Source of the DNA: Alphaproteobacteria bacterium
Lineage (GTDB): Bacteria; Pseudomonadota; Alphaproteobacteria; Micavibrionales; CSBR16-224
Length of the DNA: 6,186 bases
NCBI GenBank assembly: GCA_006226225.1
Contig: SBHI01000016.1
Location: 1-6,186 of the forward strand
Direction: 5' to 3'
The translations under genes and the position numbers were made by a program. Below the pieces are notes generated by a model, which saw nothing but the letters and a program-made list of their open reading frames with translations, did not search any database and had not been told where the DNA came from. Below, one piece after another: positions 1 to 4,804 of the stretch. Numbering within the stretch: position 1 is the first letter of the stretch; every line of letters starts with the position of its first letter.

Positions 1-245
1 GATTCCGCCGTTGTCTGGGTCACATCACCCATATTTTGCAGATAGTCGTTATAAGCCGTGCGGTATTCGGTGGAGAGATTTTCCAGTGCCGTCAGACGCG
101 TTTCATAGCGGTCGACAACTTCCTGAACGGAATTTTCTGTGCCGATTTCCGGCGCGTTATCATTATTGGCAAGGTCGAGATACGCCCCCGTTCCGATAAT
201 ACTGCCGAAAATAAGCCAGCCAACGGCTTTTGAACCTGCACCCAT
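1..245 (-). CDS. Hypothetical single-pass membrane protein, N-terminal part (cut by window edge)
   Basis: This is the first 81 codons of a minus-strand gene that runs off the left edge with no stop. ATG at 245-243 is preceded by AAGGATA with about 10 bases of spacing. The product begins MGAGSKAVGWLIFGSIIG: one hydrophobic segment at about residues 6-23, best read as an uncleaved membrane anchor. A polar, helix-prone stretch rich in Glu, Asn and Tyr follows (about 36-81) and probably forms a periplasmic coiled coil. The anchor and following residues (AYLDLANNDNAP, then NS, then VVDRY) match the neighbouring gene at 339-1016 (GYMDVDNNTRAP, NS, VVEQY), so the two look paralogous. The family is not recognised and the function is unknown. 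The gap to that neighbour is 93 bases and contains a strong promoter, so this gene can be transcribed on its own. Confidence 0.75.
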   Translation of the reverse strand, partial: MGAGSKAVGWLIFGSIIGTGAYLDLANNDNAPEIGTENSVQEVVDRYETRLTALENLSTEYRTAYNDYLQNMGDVTQTTAE

Positions 246-291
246 GAAACTCTATCCTTCGCCTAAATAACCTTAAATAACATACCCGTCA

Positions 292-320
292 TTTATATAT
301 GATTATGGTAAATATGTCAA
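292..320 (-). promoter_or_regulatory. Predicted sigma70 promoter of the left-edge membrane gene
   Basis: Read on the minus strand, a perfect TTGACA -35 (320-315) is followed by a 17-base spacer and a TATAAA -10 (297-292, five of six consensus bases). Transcription would start near base 285, giving a leader of about 40 bases that holds the ribosome binding site. This is the best housekeeping promoter match in the window. Confidence 0.65.
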
Positions 321-338
321 TGCGGGTCTGTGTTGAAA

Positions 339-1016
339 TTAATGTGCGCCGTAAGGCCCTGCCGGTTTGCTGGGCTTTTTCTCGCGGCGGCGCTGCAACG
401 CATTTGCCCCTGCGTTATAGCCTTTATTGACCATGCTCATACCGATGATATAGGCCAGCCAGCCCAGCATGATGCCGCCCCAAGGGCCGTCATCAAAGTT
501 TTCGGCATGCATTTTTTGCGTGTCACGATCCAGAGAGGCCAGATCACGCGAGGTTGATTGCGCTTTGACTTCGTCAAGATATTCCGGATGCTCCAGCACA
601 TATCCGCCCGGCAATGTTGCAGGCGGTGTGACTTTTTGCGTGAATTCTTCCGTCAAGGACTGCACATCGGCCTCGGAAAGCTGGGAATTAACCCAGATGG
701 ACTGGAACAGATCCACCGATTTCATGCGGTGATCCTGCCCCTGATCTTTTAGGGAGGCAATATCGGCCACTTGCTGGCGGTATTGCTCGACAACGGCGCT
801 GTTGGAATTGTCGGCTGACGGGGCGCGGGTGTTGTTATCCACATCCATATAACCGCCCAGCGCCAGAGCACCGACAAAAATCGGAAATGTGATCAAACCG
901 GGCAAGCGGCGCTTTTTGGCAAGCTTGTCTTTTTTACCGATCTGGATACCGTCTTGTGTCACACGGATCACAAGCTTTCCGTCTTTGCTTTCAAAAGTCT
1001 TTTCACGTCCTGCCAT
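339..1016 (-). CDS. Hypothetical two-pass inner-membrane protein
   Basis: This 225-residue protein belongs to no family I recognise. Residues 1-38 are cytoplasmic, look beta-rich (KLVIRVTQDGIQIGKK) and end in a basic cluster (KKDKLAKKRR). TM1 spans about 39-57. A polar, acidic domain of about 120 residues (58-178) should face the periplasm. TM2 spans about 179-197, and a basic C-terminal tail (QRRREKKPSK) returns to the cytoplasm. Both basic flanks obey the positive-inside rule. ATG at 1016-1014 has AGAGG 10 bases upstream (1031-1027). The stretch after TM1 resembles the partial gene at 1-245, suggesting gene duplication. It is transcribed divergently from hslV. The topology suggests an envelope scaffold or stress-linked protein, but that is inference. 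Confidence 0.8.
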   Translation of the reverse strand: MAGREKTFESKDGKLVIRVTQDGIQIGKKDKLAKKRRLPGLITFPIFVGALALGGYMDVDNNTRAPSADNSNSAVVEQYRQQVADIASLKDQGQDHRMKSVDLFQSIWVNSQLSEADVQSLTEEFTQKVTPPATLPGGYVLEHPEYLDEVKAQSTSRDLASLDRDTQKMHAENFDDGPWGGIMLGWLAYIIGMSMVNKGYNAGANALQRRREKKPSKPAGPYGAH

Positions 1017-1061
1017 TGCCGTTTTACCTCTATTTTTTCAAAATAATTAGAAACCGCTATT

Positions 1062-1091
1062 CTTTTAACATATATTTGTAATTTTTGTCAA
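1062..1091 (-). promoter_or_regulatory. Predicted sigma70 promoter of the two-pass membrane gene
   Basis: On the minus strand a perfect TTGACA (1091-1086) is followed after 18 bases by TAAAAG (1067-1062), four of six -10 bases. The surroundings are strongly AT-rich. The leader to the ATG at 1016 would be about 40 bases, similar to the leader of the paralogous gene. The -10 is weaker than that of the promoter at 292-320. Confidence 0.45.
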
Positions 1092-1111
1092 CAGTAAAAG
1101 AGGACGAAAAC

Positions 1112-1140
1112 CTTGACGTATCTCGCCAAAAGCGCGATAT
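1112..1140 (+). promoter_or_regulatory. Predicted heat-shock (sigma32-type) promoter of hslVU
   Basis: CTTGACG at 1112-1118 and CGCGATAT at 1133-1140 are separated by 14 bases. The known sigma32 pattern is CTTGAAA, 13-15 bases, CCCCATNT, so the -35 core and the spacing fit and the -10 matches partly. Transcription would start near 1147, leaving a leader of about 30 bases. hslVU is a classic heat-shock operon, which supports the reading. An imperfect inverted repeat, TATCTCGC (1119-1126) and GCGCGATA (1132-1139) with a 5-base loop, lies in the spacer and overlaps the -10, so an operator is possible. The TTGACG could also serve sigma70, but no good TATAAT lies at the right distance. Confidence 0.5.
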
Positions 1141-1176
1141 GTATAGGATTGAAAGAACGGTAAAAAAGGATAAGAC

Positions 1177-1743
1177 ATGTCGGAATATCACGGCGCGGGA
1201 CAATCACCCTATGGCAACTGGGCAGGCACGACCATTCTGGCCGTCCGCAAAGGCAAAGATATTGTCGTCGGCGGCGACGGACAGGTCTCGCTGGGGGCAA
1301 CGGTGATGAAATCCAACGCCCGCAAAGTCCGCACATTATGCGAGGGAAAAGTCGTCGTCGGCTTTGCAGGCGCAACCGCAGATGCCTTCACATTGTTCGA
1401 GCGTCTGGAGGCCAAACTGGATCAGCACAAGGGTCAATTGACGCGCGCCTGTGTCGAACTGGCAAAAGACTGGCGTACCGATAAATATCTGCGCCGTCTG
1501 GAAGCGCTGATGGCCGTTTGCGACAAGGATACCTCGCTGATTTTGAGCGGCACGGGCGATGTTGTCGAGCCGGAAGACGGTATTATCGGCATCGGATCGG
1601 GCGGAACCTATGCGCTGTCCGCCGCACGGGCGCTGATTGACATCAAAGGCATGGATGCGGAAGCGATTGTAAAAAAATCCATGAAAATCGCTGCGGATAT
1701 CTGCGTTTACACCAATAACAATCTTGTGATTGAAAAACTGTGA
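1177..1743 (+). CDS. hslV: HslV (ClpQ), proteolytic subunit of the HslVU ATP-dependent protease
   Basis: HslV forms the double-ring threonine peptidase core (MEROPS family T1) that degrades proteins unfolded by HslU in the cytoplasm. The 188-residue product has a 17-residue leader (MSEYHGAGQSPYGNWAG). Self-cleavage after Gly17 should expose the catalytic Thr18, the first T of GTTILAVRKG. Other family landmarks are Asp34 in GGDGQVSLG, Lys50 in NARKVR, the GFAGATADAFTLFE block (62-75), ELAKDWRTD (94-102), Ser141 in GIGSGG, and the C-terminal DICVYTN (174-180), which in the family helps bind a metal ion. It is intact and of normal length apart from a leader longer than the one-residue one in E. 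coli. ATG 1177 is preceded by AAAAAAGG at 7 bases. hslU follows after 13 bases in the same transcript. Confidence 0.97.
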   Translation: MSEYHGAGQSPYGNWAGTTILAVRKGKDIVVGGDGQVSLGATVMKSNARKVRTLCEGKVVVGFAGATADAFTLFERLEAKLDQHKGQLTRACVELAKDWRTDKYLRRLEALMAVCDKDTSLILSGTGDVVEPEDGIIGIGSGGTYALSAARALIDIKGMDAEAIVKKSMKIAADICVYTNNNLVIEKL

Positions 1744-1745
1744 GG
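1742..1745 (+). promoter_or_regulatory. Ribosome binding site supporting the hslU start at 1757
   Basis: GAGG overlaps the hslV stop codon and lies 11 bases before ATG 1757. An alternative site, GAGGA at 1808-1812, lies only 4 bases before the in-frame ATG 1817. The two sites leave the true HslU N-terminus open. A TTG at 1730, inside hslV, has no comparable site. Confidence 0.45.
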
Positions 1746-1756
1746 CAGGTGCGGGT

Positions 1757-3190
1757 ATGGCAGTGAAAAAAGATATGAAACAGGTAAAAGACGACGGCAA
1801 CGATGTCGAGGATGATATGACGGAAAAAACCGCAAAAAAGAAAAACACAACCAGCAGCAAGCCCGGTGAGCTTGCCGCCATGTTTACCCCGCGCGAGATC
1901 GTGTCGGAACTTGACCGCTTTATTATCGGCCAGAAATCCGCAAAGCGCGCCGTGGCGATTGCATTGCGCAACCGCTGGCGCCGTCAGCAACTGGACGGAC
2001 ATATGCGCGAGGAAGTTCTGCCGAAGAACATCCTGATGATCGGCCCGACCGGTGTCGGAAAGACGGAAATCTCCCGCCGTCTGGCAAAACTGGCGAAAGC
2101 GCCTTTTATCAAAATCGAGGCCACGAAATTTACCGAAGTCGGTTATGTCGGACGTGATGTCGAATCCATCATCCGCGATTTGCTGGATATGGCGATTAAC
2201 ATCAAACGCGAGGACATGCGCAAATCCGTCACAGCCAAGGCCGAGCTGGCTGCTGAAAACCGCGTATTGGATGCGCTGGTCGGCACGGATGCCGCCGAGA
2301 ATACGCGCGAAACCTTCCGCAAGAAACTGCGGGCGGGCGAGCTGAATGACAAGGAGATTGAAATCTCGGTCAGTGATAAATCCTCCAGCTCCATGCCGAC
2401 CTTTGACATTCCGGGCATGCCGGGTGCGCAGATGGGTATGCTGAATATCGGCGATATGCTGGGTGGTGCCTTTGGTGGCGGACGCAAGAAAGCCCGCAAG
2501 ATGACGATTGAAGAATCCTATGAAGTGTTGATGGAGGAAGAATCCGACAAGCTGCTGGATGATGATGCCATTATCGCCGAGGCGAAAAACGCCGTGGAAA
2601 ATAACGGCATCGTCTTTCTGGACGAGATCGACAAAATCGCCGGACGCAGCGACCAGCAGCGCGGCGGTGATGTCAGCCGCGAAGGTGTGCAGCGCGACCT
2701 GCTGCCGCTGATCGAAGGCACGACCGTCAGCACGAAATACGGCAGTATTCGCACCGATCATATTCTGTTTATCGCCTCGGGTGCCTTCCATTACGCCAAA
2801 CCGTCCGACCTGCTGCCCGAATTGCAGGGCCGTCTGCCGATCCGTGTCGAGCTGCGCGCATTGGAAGAAGAGGATTTCAAACGCATCCTGACCGAGCCGG
2901 AATACAGCCTGATCAAGCAATATGTCGCCCTAATGGAAACCGAAGGCGTGACGCTGGAATTTCAAGAAGATGCGATTGACGAGCTGGCGCATCTGGCGGT
3001 GGAAATCAACGCCAATGTCGAGAATATCGGCGCACGCCGTCTGCACACGGTTCTGGAACGGCTGCTGGACGAGATCAGCTTTACCGCCTCGGATATGGCC
3101 GGTGAAACGGTCAAAATCGATGCCGCGCTGGTGCGCGACCGCGTTGCCGAGTTGAGCCAGAATATCGATCTGTCGAAATTTATTCTGTAA
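1757..3190 (+). CDS. hslU: HslU (ClpY), AAA+ unfoldase ATPase of the HslVU protease
   Basis: HslU hexamers bind ATP, unfold substrates and thread them into HslV. Counting from ATG 1757 (477 residues), the conserved protein begins at about residue 43 (FTPREIVSELDRFIIGQ). Walker A is GPTGVGKT (96-103), the substrate-gripping pore loop is GYVG (129-132), the inserted I domain spans about 142-250 with a Met/Gly-rich stretch at 213-242, Walker B is VFLDEID (286-292), the sensor-1 region is near FIASGAF (338-344), and the sensor-2 motif is GARR (425-428). The C-terminus, DLSKFIL, is the family tail that docks into HslV. All key residues are present. The oddity is a Lys/Asp/Glu-rich leader of about 42 residues. 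Starting at ATG 1817 would shorten it by 20. It is co-transcribed with hslV, and the 3' end faces the convergent hydrolase gene with 14 bases between. Confidence 0.96.
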   Translation: MAVKKDMKQVKDDGNDVEDDMTEKTAKKKNTTSSKPGELAAMFTPREIVSELDRFIIGQKSAKRAVAIALRNRWRRQQLDGHMREEVLPKNILMIGPTGVGKTEISRRLAKLAKAPFIKIEATKFTEVGYVGRDVESIIRDLLDMAINIKREDMRKSVTAKAELAAENRVLDALVGTDAAENTRETFRKKLRAGELNDKEIEISVSDKSSSSMPTFDIPGMPGAQMGMLNIGDMLGGAFGGGRKKARKMTIEESYEVLMEEESDKLLDDDAIIAEAKNAVENNGIVFLDEIDKIAGRSDQQRGGDVSREGVQRDLLPLIEGTTVSTKYGSIRTDHILFIASGAFHYAKPSDLLPELQGRLPIRVELRALEEEDFKRILTEPEYSLIKQYVALMETEGVTLEFQEDAIDELAHLAVEINANVENIGARRLHTVLERLLDEISFTASDMAGETVKIDAALVRDRVAELSQNIDLSKFIL

Positions 3191-3204
3191 GAAAATTACA
3201 ACGC

Positions 3205-4098
3205 CTATGCGCGCGGCCCTTTGCGGCGCGGCGGTTTATTTTGCGGCGCGTTATCATTTTGTGAACGGCGGCGCGCCAGCAGATCGCGCGCGGTTTCGAC
3301 AAACAGGCTCATCATTTTGCGTCCCGTTTCCGGCCCTTCCTCCTGTTTTTTGAACAGACTGCCCTCTGTTGCTGTGCCCGATGCCTGATCTTCCAGAAGT
3401 TTCTCCATTGCCGCGATGGAATGCGGCTTTTTCTCGAAGCCGCCCTGCAGCACGGCGCCGTGACTTTTGCGCAGCCTTGCCACCAGATCATTCTGTGTGC
3501 GGAAGGCGGTGATGCGTTCCCCCAGACGGGTATAGTCGATATCATCCTCATGCGGGGCTTTGTCTTCGCCGAGGACGGCGGCAAGCTTGTCCGGAATGAG
3601 CAGCATATCCTTGTCACGCATTGCGGGGCTGTTAAACATCCAGATATTTTCGGCATTACAAGCCACACCGACCGCCTGTGCCAGATAGCCGCCCATCGAA
3701 TGTCCGGTGAATTCGGTTTCTTTCAAATCAATGCCGTATGTTTCCGCAACCTCTTGCGCAAATTCATAGGCATCGTAAAACTGCTTGGGAAAGCCGATCA
3801 CCGCCATAATCACGGCATCATCCAGATCATCCACCCCTGTCATGCCGCGATAGGCAATGGCGTATTCTTCCTTACCCGTTTTTTCATCTGTGCGCTTATA
3901 CAGTGATGCGGCAAAGCTGGAACTGTGTTTGGGATAGCCCAATTCTGCCGCATTGGTGACTTCCTCCCAGTCGCCCGTGCCGCGATCGGCATATTCCGGC
4001 TTTTTATAGACATCGCGCGCCAGACGCGCACGGTCATGCGCGACGGCAAAATCCATCGCGTCGCCGCGGTTTTCCTGTTGATCCGGTTTCCTGTTCAT
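3205..4098 (-). CDS. Alpha/beta serine hydrolase, lipase class 3-like
   Basis: The 297-residue product carries the nucleophile elbow GHSMGG (132-137, Ser134), preceded by a strand and helix as in class 3 lipases. AYRGMTGVDD (82-91) sits where that family has its oxyanion strand (usually FRGT). FRTQNDLVARL (199-209) resembles the family's NDxVPxLP block, making Asp204 the likely catalytic acid, and His226 in KPHSI fits the catalytic histidine. It resembles the DUF2974 (Mbeg1-like) type of lipase-fold proteins. No signal peptide or membrane segment is visible, so it is probably cytoplasmic unless exported by a specialised system. The last 25 or so residues are basic and Pro/Asn-rich (RRRSQNDNAPQNKPPRRKGP). 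ATG 4098 has a weak ribosome site, and ATG 4056 (residue 15) is an alternative. The substrate is unknown: lipid ester, thioester or peptide are all possible. Confidence 0.8.
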   Translation of the reverse strand: MNRKPDQQENRGDAMDFAVAHDRARLARDVYKKPEYADRGTGDWEEVTNAAELGYPKHSSSFAASLYKRTDEKTGKEEYAIAYRGMTGVDDLDDAVIMAVIGFPKQFYDAYEFAQEVAETYGIDLKETEFTGHSMGGYLAQAVGVACNAENIWMFNSPAMRDKDMLLIPDKLAAVLGEDKAPHEDDIDYTRLGERITAFRTQNDLVARLRKSHGAVLQGGFEKKPHSIAAMEKLLEDQASGTATEGSLFKKQEEGPETGRKMMSLFVETARDLLARRRSQNDNAPQNKPPRRKGPRA

Positions 4099-4180
4099 AG
4101 CGGCTTTATCATTGCAGATTCGCCGCTGCTATGCTACTTACTTTTTTTCCTGCAACCATTTAATAAAGACTGCCGCACAG
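4099..4180. other. Divergent intergenic region between hydrolase and DUF2147 genes
   Basis: This 82-base gap must hold the 5' signals of both flanking genes unless their promoters lie inside the opposite coding regions. A TTTAAT at 4159-4164 resembles a -10 for the plus strand but lacks a good -35 and would leave a leader of only about 10 bases. On the minus strand TTGCAG (4157-4152) resembles a -35 without a clear -10. No promoter is called with confidence. The left arm of the inverted repeat lies here. Confidence 0.4.
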
Positions 4181-4247
4181 ATGACCGACATGATCGAAAA
4201 AATCGCACGCCCTCTTGGGATGGCTTTTGCAGCAGCGGCAATCTGCA
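4113..4247. repeat. Imperfect inverted repeat flanking the DUF2147 start
   Basis: TGCAGATTCGCCGCTGCT (4113-4130) is the reverse complement of AGCAGCGGCAATCTGCA (4231-4247) except for one unpaired C at 4121, giving 17 paired bases. The arms are 100 bases apart. The loop holds the end of the divergent intergenic gap, the start codon at 4181 and the first 16 or so codons of the signal peptide. The right arm lies inside that signal peptide's Ala-rich coding sequence. Confidence 0.6.
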
Positions 4248-4726
4248 CTGCGGCGGCAGCGGATGAGCCGGTATCTCAGATCGATCCCGTCGGGTTGTGG
4301 AAGGTTAACCGCTTTGACATCGTCATGTCCATTGAAGACTGTGACGCGCAGGATTTCTGCCCGGTCATTCACTGGATTGCCGAAGACGAGCGCGAAGTTT
4401 ATGACTATTTCGGCCCCTCATCCCGTGAAAAGCGGGAACGCGGCATCAAAAACCCGACCCGTGACAATATTCTGGAACTTTGCGGACAACAGATCGATTT
4501 CGAACTGGAACAGAACCCGCAAAACCCGCTAAAATATGAAGGCCGCGTTCATCTGACCGGCAAAGGTTTCTGGGCGAATATGAAACTGGAGCTAAAAGAT
4601 GAGGATACCGCCGCCATCAAAATGAGTAAATTATGGGTGACCGAGCACGATACATGGACACGCATTCCTCAATCCCAAAAAACCCGTTATACGCGCTGCG
4701 CGCCGCAACGCCCCGCCCAACTGTAA
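4181..4726 (+). CDS. Exported DUF2147-type protein
   Basis: The 181-residue product starts with a signal peptide: a basic start (MTDMIEKIARPLG), a hydrophobic Ala-rich core (14-27) and a likely cleavage after AAA near residue 27. The mature part has the DUF2147 layout: DPVGLWKV (35-42), a region with Cys54 and Cys60 (CDAQDFCPVIHWI, the family's usual CG.I.WL position), LCGQQI (100-105), a beta-rich middle with GRVHLTGKGFWANMKLEL (121-138) and a closing W.R (W159, R161). The conserved cysteines suggest disulfides in the periplasm. The family's function is unknown. The usual CG after the second family Cys is CP here, so the match is a diverged one. A TTG at 4112 opens the same frame further upstream but would put 23 residues before the signal peptide, so ATG 4181 is preferred even though its ribosome site is weak. 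glgX follows in the same direction. Confidence 0.75.
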   Translation: MTDMIEKIARPLGMAFAAAAICTAAAADEPVSQIDPVGLWKVNRFDIVMSIEDCDAQDFCPVIHWIAEDEREVYDYFGPSSREKRERGIKNPTRDNILELCGQQIDFELEQNPQNPLKYEGRVHLTGKGFWANMKLELKDEDTAAIKMSKLWVTEHDTWTRIPQSQKTRYTRCAPQRPAQL

Positions 4727-4804
4727 GCCTCCCGATTTTACTTGCGCAGAGCCCCTGAAAACGGCAATATTATGCCCATGACAGGAGAGAAACACCAAGA
4801 CAGG

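Noticed and set aside
1085..1306. A 73-codon plus-strand open frame across the hslV promoter and start
   Set aside because: It runs through the promoter and the start of hslV in another frame and has no credible domain or ribosome site.
2393..2482. Met/Gly-rich low-complexity stretch in HslU
   Set aside because: This is part of the I domain, which is variable and often Met/Gly-rich in HslU of this group, so it is not unusual.
1643..2920. A 425-codon open frame on the minus strand, opposite hslV and hslU
   Set aside because: It lies antisense to a fully conserved hslU. Its product is rich in Phe, His and Gln in the pattern produced by the reverse complement of common codons, has no recognisable domain, and no promoter was seen. 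It is a coding shadow.
3191..3204. Possible shared terminator between hslU and the convergent hydrolase gene
   Set aside because: The 14-base gap has no inverted repeat followed by a T run on either strand.
3220..3250. Direct repeat of TTTGCGGCGCG (3220-3230 and 3240-3250)
   Set aside because: It lies in the basic Pro/Arg/Lys-rich tail codons of the hydrolase and is best explained by biased codon composition. It does not form a hairpin or terminator.
3421..3906. A 161-codon plus-strand open frame opposite the hydrolase gene
   Set aside because: It is antisense to the GHSMG region and other conserved motifs of the hydrolase, so it is a shadow of that gene.
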